A stretch of DNA of 64,000 nucleotides from Capnocytophaga felis (GCF_009684755.1 NZ_BLBC01000013.1:41047-105046), one strand, 5' to 3'. Positions 8,430 through 17,453 are shown, counted from the first letter of the stretch. Made by a program: numbers and translations. The notes: a model not told the origin generated them from the letters alone.

Positions 8430-8879
8430 ATGAATACGATTTTTAACGATACACAACGAGAAAACCTCATCAAACGCATCGGCTTACTTACCGAAACAAA
8501 AACTCCGCGATGGGGAAAAATGAATGTATGCCAAATGCTCGAACACTTAAATCTGACCAATGAATATTTTTTAGGAAAAGACGGAAAGAAAGGAAAACAA
8601 TCCTTTTGGGGGAAAATTTTAGGAAAAATAGTTTTAAAACGATTAACCGGAGAAAAACCTATGCCTATCAATCTGCCCACGATGAAGAATTACAAAGCTC
8701 AGGAAACTTCTTCCGATTTTGATTTTCAGAAGAACAAATGTATCGGGTTGGTTAAAGATTTTGAGCATTTCAACAATGATGATTTCATTCACGATTTTTT
8801 TGGAAAAATAACCCGAGAGCAAGTCGGTATTTTAGCCTACAAACATTGCGACCACCATTTACGACAATTTGGTGTGTAA
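8430..8879 (+). CDS. DUF1569 / DinB-like protein
   Basis: 149 residues of mostly helical sequence. W28GKMNVCQMLEHL near the N-terminus and YKHCDHHLRQFG at the C-terminus carry the histidines that form the putative metal site in DinB-like four-helix bundles (DUF1569 branch). The biochemical role is unknown; relatives include thiol- and metal-dependent transferases. Confidence 0.75.
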   Translation: MNTIFNDTQRENLIKRIGLLTETKTPRWGKMNVCQMLEHLNLTNEYFLGKDGKKGKQSFWGKILGKIVLKRLTGEKPMPINLPTMKNYKAQETSSDFDFQKNKCIGLVKDFEHFNNDDFIHDFFGKITREQVGILAYKHCDHHLRQFGV

Positions 8880-8955
8880 TGAACCAAATAGCGAAAAGGA
8901 TTCGTTTTTGTTATAAAAAACGGAAACAATATTATTTATCAAAAAGAATTTTAAA

Positions 8956-9483
8956 ATGGAAAACAAAATGACAAAATCAAAAAAACTTTGGCTATATTTC
9001 ATCATCACAATGGCGGTGTATTTGCTGATGGTTTTTGTCACTATCCCCACACTGAATCGTCTTGCCAACGGACTTGATATTATTGATGTATTACCCTTTT
9101 ACGATGGCGAATATGTGGTGCGTTTGCTTGAATATTTAGAAAGTGAGGGCAGACATTACTATCTATACAGGCAAATCCCTTTGGATATGCTATATCCGCT
9201 ATTGTATGCCTTTACCTATTGGAAAATTTTAAGCCATTTCATTGATAAATTGAACTTGAAAAGGATAAAATGGGTAGTTTTTTTCCCTATTGTCGCAGCA
9301 GTGTTTGACTACTTGGAAAATATAGGTATTGGTATATCGCTCTATCATTTTCCGTCGCTTTCAGATACTCTTTTGTCGGTACTGCCTTTTTTTAGTTTGC
9401 TGAAAACCCTCTTTGTAGTGCTGTATCTGTTAGCATTTTTCGGATTGGGAATTATGGTTTTGGTGAGAAGAAAGAAATTATGA
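8956..9483 (+). CDS. Small integral membrane protein of unknown function
   Basis: 175 residues with about four membrane segments (near residues 11-30, 75-95, 106-125 and 143-168), a lysine-rich N-terminus and a VRRKKL tail. I recognise no family. An ATG four codons downstream could also be used. It sits alone between the DinB-like gene and the SDR gene. Confidence 0.65.
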   Translation: MENKMTKSKKLWLYFIITMAVYLLMVFVTIPTLNRLANGLDIIDVLPFYDGEYVVRLLEYLESEGRHYYLYRQIPLDMLYPLLYAFTYWKILSHFIDKLNLKRIKWVVFFPIVAAVFDYLENIGIGISLYHFPSLSDTLLSVLPFFSLLKTLFVVLYLLAFFGLGIMVLVRRKKL

Positions 9484-9565
9484 TAATTAAAAAACTCAAT
9501 TTACTTTTTTTATATGTTTTTATCAATTTAGATAGCAAAACTTAAAAAAATGTATTAAAATTATA

Positions 9566-9573
9566 TAACTTTG
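9566..9573 (+). promoter_or_regulatory. Promoter core TAACTTTG before the SDR gene
   Basis: A perfect TAnnTTTG element 22 bases before the SDR start codon, indicating that this part of the insertion is transcribed on its own. Confidence 0.6.
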
Positions 9574-9595
9574 TACATTAGTAAAGAATTTAACA

Positions 9596-10333
9596 ATGAA
9601 ACTATCAAACAACACTATTTTAATTACGGGCGGTTCATCAGGTATTGGTTGGGCATTAGCAGAGCGTTTTTATGAACTTGATAATAAGGTAATTATCACA
9701 GGAAGAGACCCTAAAAAATTGGCTCAAATCAAAAGCCAATACCCAAATATTCAAACTTTTGCACAAGATTTGACCCAGCCCCAAGCTCTTGATGATTTAG
9801 CCGCTTTTATTAAAGAAAATCACCCTGATTTAAACATTTTGATAAACAACGCGGCGGTGCAGTACAATTATTTGTTTACTGAAGAACGTGATTACGCCCA
9901 AAAAATAGATTACGAACTGGCTATAAATCTGGCTATTCCAATGAAGTTAAGTGTTAATTTACTTCCTATTTTGTTGAAAAACAAAAATTCGGCAGTGGTC
10001 AATGTCAGTAGTGGACTTTTTATTGCACCGAAAAAAACGGCTTCGGTGTATTGTGCCACCAAATCGGCATTGCATAGTTTTAGCCAAACGCTTCGTTATC
10101 AGTTAGAAAGTACACCTGTTAAGGTATTTGAAATCGTGCCTTCGCTCATCGATACGCCAATGACCCAAGGGCGTGGCAAATCAAAAATCAGCCCTGAAAA
10201 GTTGGTTGATGAATTTATAAAAGGCTTTAAGTCAAATAAATACGAAATTTATATCGGCAAAACCAAATTGCTTAAATTCATACATCGCATTTTTCCGAAA
10301 GTGGCTTATAACATAATGAAAAACGGATTGTAA
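9596..10333 (+). CDS. Short-chain dehydrogenase/reductase
   Basis: 245-residue NAD(P)-dependent oxidoreductase. The Rossmann glycine motif TGGSSGIG (about residues 11-18), NNAA (about 82-85), the catalytic serine in NVSSG and Y-C-A-T-K (Tyr and Lys of the active site, about 150-154) are all present. The sequence resembles the DltE-like branch, but no dlt genes are nearby, so the substrate is left open. It has its own promoter core, and the fused transporter gene follows after 28 bases. Confidence 0.9.
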   Translation: MKLSNNTILITGGSSGIGWALAERFYELDNKVIITGRDPKKLAQIKSQYPNIQTFAQDLTQPQALDDLAAFIKENHPDLNILINNAAVQYNYLFTEERDYAQKIDYELAINLAIPMKLSVNLLPILLKNKNSAVVNVSSGLFIAPKKTASVYCATKSALHSFSQTLRYQLESTPVKVFEIVPSLIDTPMTQGRGKSKISPEKLVDEFIKGFKSNKYEIYIGKTKLLKFIHRIFPKVAYNIMKNGL

Positions 10334-10361
10334 TCACTTAAAAATCAAAGATAAAATTCAT

Positions 10362-11354
10362 ATGGAAAATCAGTTTAGTAATATGGATATAGAAAACATC
10401 TTAAAAGAAACCCCTGAGGCGTACAATGTGTTTCAAAAAATGCCCCTTTCGCACCGAAACGAATACATCAAGTGGATAAACGAAGCCAAAAAGCAAGAAA
10501 CCAAAGAAAGGCGTTTGGAGAAAATGATAAGTATGTTACTTGATAAAATAAACAAGGAAAAAATGTACAAGACATCATTTAAAATATCAAAAATGGATTG
10601 CCCTTGCGAAGTGCAAATGATAAAAATGAAGCTTGCAGAGTTGCAAAATATTCATTCAATGGAATTTAGCATAGATAATAGACTGTTAATTGTTTTTCAT
10701 AGTGGTAACTATCAGCAGATTTTTCAGCACCTTAAAAGCCTACAATTAGACACTTCTCTGATTGATAGCAGTGCTGCAGATGATTACTCAAAAACAAATG
10801 ACACCAATGAAAGAGTATTGCTCTGGCGTGTTTTATATATCAATTTTTTCTTTTTTATTTTAGAAATGGCAACAGGATTTTTATCTGGTTCTATGGGGCT
10901 TATCGCCGATAGTTTGGATATGCTTGCTGATAGCTTAGTGTATGGACTTGCTTTATTAGCTGTTGGTACGAGTATCATTTATAAAAAACGCATTGCAAAA
11001 ATAGCAGGTTATTTTCAAATATTTCTTGCCATTATCGGACTTGTAGAAGTCATTAAGCGATTTATTGGCAGTGAATCCATTCCTCATTTTCAAACGATGG
11101 CTTTTGTTTCGTTGCTGGCACTTATTGGTAACGCTCTTTGCTTGTATTTATTGCAAAAGAACAAAAGCCAAGAAGCTCATATGCAAGCCAGTATGATTTT
11201 TACTTCTAATGATGTCATTATCAATATAGGGGTGATTATTGCTAGTGGATTGGTTTATTTGACTAATTCTAAATCTCCTGACCTTATCATCGGAGCCATT
11301 GTATTTTGCATTGTTTGGCAAGGGGCAATAAAAATTTTAAAACTCTCAAAATAA
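10362..11354 (+). CDS. Fused protein: YdeI/OmdA-like segment + HMA-like domain + cation diffusion facilitator transporter
   Basis: 330 residues in three parts. Residues about 8-62 (PEAYNVFQKMPLSHRNEYIKW, then an EAKKQETKERR stretch) look like the C-terminal helical domain of YdeI/OmdA proteins. Residues about 68-140 form a heavy-metal-associated-like domain with a CPCE motif. Residues about 148-330 hold CDF membrane helices including IADSLDMLADS, with the metal-binding aspartates. An internal ATG at residue 68 (10563), preceded by AAGGAA, is where the HMA-CDF protein would normally start, so the N-terminal part seems to be a gene fusion. Divalent-metal efflux is the likely role. Confidence 0.75.
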   Translation: MENQFSNMDIENILKETPEAYNVFQKMPLSHRNEYIKWINEAKKQETKERRLEKMISMLLDKINKEKMYKTSFKISKMDCPCEVQMIKMKLAELQNIHSMEFSIDNRLLIVFHSGNYQQIFQHLKSLQLDTSLIDSSAADDYSKTNDTNERVLLWRVLYINFFFFILEMATGFLSGSMGLIADSLDMLADSLVYGLALLAVGTSIIYKKRIAKIAGYFQIFLAIIGLVEVIKRFIGSESIPHFQTMAFVSLLALIGNALCLYLLQKNKSQEAHMQASMIFTSNDVIINIGVIIASGLVYLTNSKSPDLIIGAIVFCIVWQGAIKILKLSK

Positions 11355-11387
11355 TGTAAATTAACTTTAATTAAAAAAGGAAATCAT

Positions 11388-11834
11388 ATGAAAAACGAAT
11401 GTAAAATCATCGGCATAGTGGTACGCACGACCAATGCCAACGGACAAGCCGCAACAGATTTGGGCAAACTTTGGGGACAATTTATGAGCGACACCATCGC
11501 AAAAATCCCCAATACCATTTCAGAAGAAATTATTGCGATTTACACCGATTATGAAAGTGATTATCAAGGGGCTTATACCGCGATTATCGGCAAGAAAGTC
11601 AGTTCGTTAGACGAAATTCCAAACGGAATGATTAGGCGAGAATTTCCTGCTACAAAGTTTCAGAAATTCATTGCCAAAGGAGAAATGCCCAATGCCGTTA
11701 TGCAGACTTGGAAAACCATTTGGGAACAAGATGAAGTGCTGAATCGTGCCTACCAGTACGATTTTGAAGTGTATGGTGAAAAATCCCAAAACGGCAGTGA
11801 GTCTGAAGTGGAGATTTTTATCAGCGTAAAATAA
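11388..11834 (+). CDS. GyrI-like / effector-binding domain protein
   Basis: 148-residue stand-alone domain of the AraC effector-binding (GyrI-like, SOUL-related) fold, with alternating strands and the typical end in which a Tyr-x-x-Asp-Phe-Glu-x-Tyr stretch precedes a final IFISVK strand. Such proteins bind small hydrophobic or cationic ligands. There is no helix-turn-helix, so it is not a regulator by itself. It is preceded by an AAGGAAA stretch that could serve as a ribosome binding site. Confidence 0.75.
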   Translation: MKNECKIIGIVVRTTNANGQAATDLGKLWGQFMSDTIAKIPNTISEEIIAIYTDYESDYQGAYTAIIGKKVSSLDEIPNGMIRREFPATKFQKFIAKGEMPNAVMQTWKTIWEQDEVLNRAYQYDFEVYGEKSQNGSESEVEIFISVK

Positions 11835-11845
11835 ACAACTCAAAA

Positions 11846-11875
11846 ATGGACACCTACATCGCACTCATTAGATGC
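11846..11875 (+). pseudogene. Remnant of the 5' end of a second DUF1697 gene
   Basis: ATG at 11846 begins MDTYIALIRC, matching the first residues of the intact DUF1697 protein at 12812 (MNTYIVLLRG). After ten codons the similarity ends and a stop follows shortly. The DNA match of the two starts is also close. It looks like the stub left by a deletion. Because the match is short, chance cannot be fully excluded. Confidence 0.4.
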
Positions 11876-11940
11876 TTTATACTAAAAAGAGCCTTCTCCT
11901 ATGGGGTATATACATCGTTTAATTTTTAAAAGGAAATAAT

Positions 11941-12756
11941 ATGACACACGAAATACAAAACCGCAAAGGGGCAACCAAACTTGAAAACATTCCAGAACAA
12001 GTACTAAAATTATTGAACGAAGGTACAATAGAAAGCGTTAATTTAACCGAGTGGCTTGCTGTAAATCATACGGATTTGGTGGCTACAGTGTTCCCCAAAA
12101 TAGGGATTTCAAATGCGTATATTTCTGAAATTCAAGAGCTCATAGAAAATCAAAAAAAGCCGTCAACGATGAATACTATCAAGTTGATTGGAGCATTTCT
12201 TTATGAAAAATACGCTCAATCAACGGATTATTTAGCCGTTTTTGAAAAATTAGCCACACATTTATCTGATTCGGTGCGTTGTTATGCCACTTATTTTATG
12301 GCTCTGAACACCGATTTTTCGCTTGAAAAAAAGCTCGGCTTGTTACAGCCGTTGGTGGCAGACAAGCATTTTGGGGTGCGTGAAGTGGTTTGGATGGCAC
12401 TCAGACCTGAATTGAGCCAAAATTTGGCATTTTCAATTGATTTTTTATCGGTTTGGGCAGAAAATAAAGATGAAAATATCCGTCGTTTTTCTTCGGAAGC
12501 CTTGCGTCCGCGTGGGGTGTGGTGTTCGCATATCGAGACCTTGAAAAATTCACCTGAATTAGCATTGCCTATTTTGGAGAAATTAAAATCGGATTCGGCT
12601 AAATATGTGCAAGATAGCGTAGGCAATTGGCTCAATGATGCGAGTAAATCTCGCCCCGACTTTGTGCAGGAGTTGTGCAAGCGTTGGGAAAAAGAAAGCC
12701 CTACAAAATCAACAGAGTACATCATCAAAAAAGCTTTAAGAACCATTTTAAAGTAG
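11941..12756 (+). CDS. DNA alkylation repair protein, AlkD-like HEAT-repeat fold
   Basis: 271 residues of HEAT-like helical repeats. The stretch LVADKHFGVREVVWMALRPELSQN and the motif RRFSSEALRPRGVWC are typical of the AlkC/AlkD-type DNA glycosylase family in Bacteroidota, which removes alkylated bases such as 3-methyladenine. Catalytic residues cannot be assigned with certainty by eye. The ATG at 11941 follows AAAGGAAATAAT, a plausible ribosome binding site. Confidence 0.8.
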   Translation: MTHEIQNRKGATKLENIPEQVLKLLNEGTIESVNLTEWLAVNHTDLVATVFPKIGISNAYISEIQELIENQKKPSTMNTIKLIGAFLYEKYAQSTDYLAVFEKLATHLSDSVRCYATYFMALNTDFSLEKKLGLLQPLVADKHFGVREVVWMALRPELSQNLAFSIDFLSVWAENKDENIRRFSSEALRPRGVWCSHIETLKNSPELALPILEKLKSDSAKYVQDSVGNWLNDASKSRPDFVQELCKRWEKESPTKSTEYIIKKALRTILK

Positions 12757-12765
12757 CAAAATATT

Positions 12766-12790
12766 GTAAGGGCGAAAAATGTTTCGCCCC
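12766..12790 (+). repeat. REP hairpin (GTAA + GGGCGAAA/TTTCGCCC)
   Basis: GTAA is followed by an eight-base perfect stem with a four-base loop. It belongs to the same family as the REPs around the RAYT gene at 17542. It contains an in-frame ATG at 12779 that is not the start of the following gene. Confidence 0.7.
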
Positions 12791-12811
12791 AACATCGTAA
12801 AAACCAAAAAT

Positions 12812-13357
12812 ATGAACACCTATATCGTCCTTTTGCGTGGTGTGATGCCCACAGGGAAAAACAAAATTCCGAGTATGGCTTTTCTGAAAGAAATTTTGGG
12901 AAAAGGCGGTTTTGTGAATGTAAAAACTTATATTCAGAGTGGAAATGTGGTCTTACAAACGGAGCTTTCCCCTGCGGAGGTGAGTAGGAAGGTACACGAA
13001 CTCATCAAGGAAAACATTGGAGCAGAACTCCCCGTGATTGTAAAAACCGCTGATGAAATTGCACAAGTTTTAAGCGAAAATCCGTTTACCGAAAATCACG
13101 ACAGCAAACGCGTTTTCTTTACCCTATTTAACGATGAGCTACCACAAGCAATGGCAAACGAACTCAAAAAGCAGGATTTTGGCGAGGAAAAATTTGATTT
13201 TAGCGAAAAAGCATTGTATATGTATTTACCCAAAGATGCCAGTCGTAGCAAACTCAGTAACAATTTTTTAGAAAAGAAACTAAAAATCATTGCTACTACA
13301 CGCAATTTGAATACATTAACAAAGTTGGTAGCGTTGGCGGAGGAAATGGGAAATTAA
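12812..13357 (+). CDS. DUF1697 family protein
   Basis: 181 residues. The start is set at ATG 12812 (MNTYIVLLRGVMPTGKNKIP), the conserved family N-terminus; the upstream in-frame ATG at 12779 lies inside a REP hairpin. Other family marks are IQSGNVV and the FLEKKL...ATTRNLNTLTKL ending. DUF1697 proteins are small alpha/beta proteins of unknown function. A truncated second copy lies about 1 kb upstream. Confidence 0.85.
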   Translation: MNTYIVLLRGVMPTGKNKIPSMAFLKEILGKGGFVNVKTYIQSGNVVLQTELSPAEVSRKVHELIKENIGAELPVIVKTADEIAQVLSENPFTENHDSKRVFFTLFNDELPQAMANELKKQDFGEEKFDFSEKALYMYLPKDASRSKLSNNFLEKKLKIIATTRNLNTLTKLVALAEEMGN

Positions 13358-13411
13358 TTCGTACTATTAGGAGACGGATATATCCGCTTCGATGATAACA
13401 AAAATGAAAAA

Positions 13412-13903
13412 ATGGATTTTTATAAATATCAAAAACCTGTCGGAAAAATAGAAGATATTTCTGCATTACGCGATGAATTCATCACGATTTTCGATACCAA
13501 AAATCGTCAGGAAATTGTGTTATTCTGTTTGTCATTAGCACAACATCTCATAGACTTTACAAAGTTTGAGCCTTGTGATGAAATGCTGTTGGCTTTTGAG
13601 GCGATGAAAGAATGGCTTGATGGGAAAACCAATTATCATAAAGCAAGAAACATAAGCTTTCAAATCAGCAGATTAGCAAAAGAAGAAAATGATGTAGCAA
13701 AAGTAAAGTTTTACCGAACGATGGCTCAAATTACTGCAAGTCCGCACACTAAATTTCACGGATTATGGGCAACAGATTTCGCAATAACCCTTGTTAACAA
13801 AATGCTTCCTAACGATATGGAAGCCGTTAGAACAGAAAGAGAAAAACACATTGCTTTATTGAAAGCATCTTGTTTTAATAACGACGACGCTTTCCAAAGT
13901 TAA
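13412..13903 (+). CDS. Imm5-like putative immunity protein
   Basis: 163-residue helical protein. The layout EAMKEWLDGK-x-N-x-HKARN, then an AQITASPHTKFHGLWATDFAI stretch, with conserved tryptophan, histidine and alanine-rich helices, resembles the Imm5 family found next to polymorphic toxins. No toxin gene adjoins it. It is the last gene of the insertion and precedes murE by 22 bases. The family call is made by eye from the pattern and is moderate. Confidence 0.5.
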   Translation: MDFYKYQKPVGKIEDISALRDEFITIFDTKNRQEIVLFCLSLAQHLIDFTKFEPCDEMLLAFEAMKEWLDGKTNYHKARNISFQISRLAKEENDVAKVKFYRTMAQITASPHTKFHGLWATDFAITLVNKMLPNDMEAVRTEREKHIALLKASCFNNDDAFQS

Positions 13904-13925
13904 ATTTTTTTATTACACAAAAACT

Positions 13926-15377
13926 ATGAACCTAAAAGATATATTACAAAACATAGAAATCATCTCCTTTTTTGGAGAAATCAATACCGAAGTAGGCGAT
14001 TTGGTGCAAGACTCGCGGTTAATTAAGCAAGGCGATGTATTCGTTGCTGTAAAGGGTACAGCATCAAACGGGCATCAGTTTATAAACAAAGCCATCGAAA
14101 TGGGAGCGAAAGTCGTCGTTTGTGAGGAAATTCCGCAAGAAATCACTTCGGAAATCATTTATATAAAAATAAAGGATACCACTTCCGCTTTGGCAACAAT
14201 GGCGAGTAATTTCTACGAAAATCCGTCGGAAAAATTGAAATTGGTGGGAATAACAGGCACGAACGGAAAAACCACCACTACGAGTTTACTGTATCAATTG
14301 TTTAGAAAAGTAGGCTACAAAGTAGGGCTTATTTCTACCATCGCTATTTATGTAGATGAGCAAAAGTACGACACCAAAAACACCACACCTGACATTCTCA
14401 CAATCAATAAATATTTGAAAATGATGGTCGATGCAGGTTGTGAATACTGCTTTATGGAAGTGAGTTCGCACGGCGTGGAGCAACGACGCATCGAAGGTTT
14501 GCAGTTTGCGGGGGGCGTGTTTACGAATTTGACGCACGACCATTTGGACTATCACCAAACCTTTGCCAACTACCGCGATGCCAAAAAGAAGTTTTTCGAC
14601 CAATTGCCAAAAACGGCTTTTGCTCTTACCAATATCGACGACAAGAATGGTGGAGTGATGTTGCAAAATACCAAAGCTCAAAAGAAATCGTACGCTCTGA
14701 AAACAATGGCGGATTATCGTTTGCAAATTTTGGAAAATCAATTTTCAGGTTTGGTGCTGAAAATAGACGGACAAGAAGTTTGGACAAACCTCATCGGGCG
14801 GTTCAATGCTTATAATCTGTTGGCGGTTTATGCTGTTGCAGATTTGCTTGGAATCGATAAAATAGAAAACCTAACGGCTTTGAGTACGTTGCAATCGGTA
14901 GGCGGACGGTTTCAGTATTTTGTTTCGAAAGACAAAATCACCGCAATTGTGGACTATGCCCACACACCCGACGCCTTGCAGAATGTGTTGGATACCATCA
15001 ACAACATACGCACTAAAAACGAACAACTCATCACAGTAGTGGGTTGCGGAGGCAATCGCGACAAGAGCAAACGCCCTATAATGGCAGATATTTCGACCAA
15101 GGAAAGTACCCGAGTGATTTTCACATCAGACAATCCGCGAGACGAAGACCCACAAATCATTTTGGGCGAAATGGAAGCAGGCGTATCGGCAGAAAATTAC
15201 AAGAAATTCGTAACCATAACCGATCGCCGTCAGGCAATAAAAACCGCTTGTCAGTTTGCCCAATCAGGAGATATTATTCTCATTGCAGGAAAAGGACACG
15301 AAGCCTATCAAGAAGTAAAAGGCGAACGCACCCATTTCGATGATATGGAGGAAGTGAAAAAAATATTAAACGTGTAG
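13926..15377 (+). CDS. murE: UDP-N-acetylmuramoyl-tripeptide synthetase MurE (meso-diaminopimelate-adding type)
   Basis: Cytoplasmic Mur ligase that adds the third stem-peptide residue to UDP-MurNAc-L-Ala-D-Glu. The ATP loop GTNGKT is at residues 111-116, the central domain carries VFTNLTHDHLDYH, and D402-N-P-R405 is the motif that marks meso-diaminopimelate specificity in this family. The 483-residue length is normal. It would normally follow ftsI directly; here about 8.6 kb separates them. A REP pair begins immediately at its stop codon. Confidence 0.96.
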   Translation: MNLKDILQNIEIISFFGEINTEVGDLVQDSRLIKQGDVFVAVKGTASNGHQFINKAIEMGAKVVVCEEIPQEITSEIIYIKIKDTTSALATMASNFYENPSEKLKLVGITGTNGKTTTTSLLYQLFRKVGYKVGLISTIAIYVDEQKYDTKNTTPDILTINKYLKMMVDAGCEYCFMEVSSHGVEQRRIEGLQFAGGVFTNLTHDHLDYHQTFANYRDAKKKFFDQLPKTAFALTNIDDKNGGVMLQNTKAQKKSYALKTMADYRLQILENQFSGLVLKIDGQEVWTNLIGRFNAYNLLAVYAVADLLGIDKIENLTALSTLQSVGGRFQYFVSKDKITAIVDYAHTPDALQNVLDTINNIRTKNEQLITVVGCGGNRDKSKRPIMADISTKESTRVIFTSDNPRDEDPQIILGEMEAGVSAENYKKFVTITDRRQAIKTACQFAQSGDIILIAGKGHEAYQEVKGERTHFDDMEEVKKILNV

Positions 15378-15474
15378 GGGCGTATTGAATACGCCCAATG
15401 ATGTAACATTGTATATGCCCAAACAAATAATTTTGATAAAAATGATAATAAGGGCGTATTGAATACGCCCCTAC
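15374..15474. repeat. BIME: inverted pair of REP hairpins after murE
   Basis: GTAG (15374-15377) plus GGGCGTATTGAATACGCCC (15378-15396) is mirrored by the same palindrome at 15452-15470 followed by CTAC (15471-15474). A decayed copy lies between them. The GTAG tetranucleotide at the foot of the hairpin is the signature of REPs mobilised by RAYT proteins. The element starts two bases before the end of murE. Confidence 0.8.
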
Positions 15475-15510
15475 AATGCAATAAACAACGACAACAATAA
15501 CAAATCAAAA

Positions 15511-16233
15511 ATGATAAAAATTTTAGCTGAATCTTTTTTGCAGGTCGCTCTGTTGCTTCCTTTTGCAATTTTATTTCTGAAAGAAAAAAGCAAAATCAGC
15601 TTCATACGATTATTGATTTTTGTAGGTTGCTATATGGTGTATCAGCTTTTTATCGTGCTTCCAAAAATCTTAGAATTTGACATAGTAGAAAGCCGTTGGA
15701 ATTGGGAAGGAAAAGCATTGGGTGTGATTTGTGGAATAGGTTGTTATTTGTTTTTCAGAAGGTATTTTAGAGAAAATGATTTTTTCACAATAAGACAAAA
15801 TAAAGAAAATTTTAAACCAAGTCTCATTGTAGCGGTGGGAGTGGTATTATTATCAACTGTAGTTTGGTTTTTATTGGGTAAATCCGAGTTTGATGTGGAA
15901 ACATTGGCTTTTCAAATATCCTTACCGGGCGTTGATGAGGAGATAATATTTCGCGGAATATTACTTGGACTTTTGGCTTCCTCATTGAAAGAAAAAACAG
16001 CTTTTGTAGGAAATCCGAGCGTTTTATTAACGGCAATTCTATTCGGATTTATGCACGGTTTGACACTTGATAAAAACTATGCAGTGGATTTCGATTTCAT
16101 TTATTTCATACAAACCGCTTTTGCGGGATACCTTTGGGGATGGATAACCCTAAAAAGTCGAAGTATATTGTTAGCGATTTTGTCCCATAATTTCAGTAAT
16201 TTTTTGGGAACATTAGCCACAATGATTAAATAA
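15511..16233 (+). CDS. CPBP family intramembrane metalloprotease
   Basis: 240 residues with about seven membrane segments. The three motifs of the CAAX protease/bacteriocin-processing (Abi) family are present: DEEIIFRG (about residue 147), FGFMHG (about 178) and LSHNFSNF near the C-terminus, supplying Glu, His and Asn. In bacteria these proteins are linked to bacteriocin self-immunity or peptide processing; nothing here fixes the substrate. Confidence 0.9.
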   Translation: MIKILAESFLQVALLLPFAILFLKEKSKISFIRLLIFVGCYMVYQLFIVLPKILEFDIVESRWNWEGKALGVICGIGCYLFFRRYFRENDFFTIRQNKENFKPSLIVAVGVVLLSTVVWFLLGKSEFDVETLAFQISLPGVDEEIIFRGILLGLLASSLKEKTAFVGNPSVLLTAILFGFMHGLTLDKNYAVDFDFIYFIQTAFAGYLWGWITLKSRSILLAILSHNFSNFLGTLATMIK

Positions 16234-16254
16234 CCCGTTCATTAGAAATAAAAT

Positions 16255-16791
16255 ATGAAACTAATCACAGACGAAAAAATATATCTCGAATTGGTGAAAT
16301 TATCTGATGCTGAAACAATTTTCAACACCATCAATACGCAAAGAGAATATTTAGGCGAGTGGTTGCCTTTTGTTCAGTATATTAAGGAGGTTACTGATGA
16401 GGAAAATTTCCTAAAATCAGCTTTGGAAACGATGGAACAGACCAAAGAATATGTGTTTTGCATTCGAAAAGAGGGCAATTTTGTTGGGCTTATCAGTTTT
16501 ATCAAAACGGACAAACTCAATCAGAAAACTGAAATCGGTTATTGGATTTCAGAAACATACCAAAAACAGGGCATCGTAACGAAAGCCACTAAACGAATGT
16601 GTGAATTTGCCTTTACCGAAATGGGAATGAACCGCGTACAAATCCGTTGTGCCACTGAAAACATTGCAAGTAAAAGCATTCCGAAGCGATTGAACTTCGT
16701 TTTTGAAGGCATCGAACGGCAAGGCGAACGCGTTTCTGAAAATGTATTTCGAGATTTGGAAGTGTACAGCAAACTGAAAGAGGAATTTTAA
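16255..16791 (+). CDS. GNAT family N-acetyltransferase (RimJ/RimL type)
   Basis: 178 residues. Acetyl-CoA-binding elements are visible in IGYWISETYQKQGIVTKA (about residues 96-113), where Q-x-x-G-I replaces the usual Q-x-x-G-x-G/A, and the NxxSxxIPKRLNFVFEG ending is typical of ribosomal-protein-serine acetyltransferase relatives. It lies 21 bases after the CPBP gene on the same strand. The acceptor is unknown. Confidence 0.85.
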   Translation: MKLITDEKIYLELVKLSDAETIFNTINTQREYLGEWLPFVQYIKEVTDEENFLKSALETMEQTKEYVFCIRKEGNFVGLISFIKTDKLNQKTEIGYWISETYQKQGIVTKATKRMCEFAFTEMGMNRVQIRCATENIASKSIPKRLNFVFEGIERQGERVSENVFRDLEVYSKLKEEF

Positions 16792-16863
16792 AATCGTAGG
16801 GACAAAAATTATCCAAAGACAATTTTTCGGATATTTGTTTAATCTATAAAATTTTGTAAAATA

Positions 16864-17379
16864 ATGAAAATAAAGAATTTATTATCAGGCGTATATGTTT
16901 TTGTTATGATGGTATTTTTGCTAACGGCTTGTTCAGGAGATGGCGGTTCTGACGGCGGGAACACAGGCGATTTTTATATGCGTTTTAAGGTTGATGGTCA
17001 GCAAAAGGAATACAAAACCGCACTGCTCACAACCTATAAATACCACAAAATTCGTGGGAATCACTTTATGTTGAATGTCGGTGGCAGAAAAGAAGCCTCT
17101 ATTGATTCCGAGTCAATGACTTTGGATTTGTATGTTCCCGAGACTTCTAATTTTGATTTAGGTGTTGGAAGTTATACCCCTACTCAAAATCAGTATCGTT
17201 TGGATATTACATTTTTCAATAATGGGAATCATTTTGACGACCCCAATAATTTTGTGGTTACGATTACCCAAGTGGACAAAAATACGGTAAAAGGAACCTT
17301 TGCAGGGAGGTTAGAAACAGGACTAACCATTACAGAAGGAGAATTTTACACCAAAGTACGCTATCAAGAAGTGGAATAA
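16864..17379 (+). CDS. Predicted lipoprotein of unknown function
   Basis: 171 residues. A signal peptide ends in the lipobox LTAC (Cys about residue 23), followed by a Gly/Ser/Asp linker (SGDGGSDGG). The linker does not match the C-x-K-(D/E)2 surface-export signal, so the periplasmic face is as likely as the cell surface. The rest is a beta-rich domain ending in a Thr/Gly-rich module of the type common in small Bacteroidota lipoproteins. No enzyme motif is visible. Confidence 0.75.
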   Translation: MKIKNLLSGVYVFVMMVFLLTACSGDGGSDGGNTGDFYMRFKVDGQQKEYKTALLTTYKYHKIRGNHFMLNVGGRKEASIDSESMTLDLYVPETSNFDLGVGSYTPTQNQYRLDITFFNNGNHFDDPNNFVVTITQVDKNTVKGTFAGRLETGLTITEGEFYTKVRYQEVE

Positions 17380-17453
17380 ATTTCACAAAATATGCTTCTA
17401 TGAGGTTTGCAAAACGCACCGCAACCGTAGGAACAAAATTACCATTTACGAAC

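Noticed and set aside
5775..13903. Integrative element or prophage in the ftsI-murE gap
   Set aside because: There is no integrase, transposase, phage gene, direct-repeat border or tRNA target; only accessory genes on one strand are seen.
14286..14741. 151-residue minus-strand open frame inside murE
   Set aside because: It lies wholly within a conserved essential gene, shows no motif, and is one of many chance frames opposite AT-rich coding DNA.
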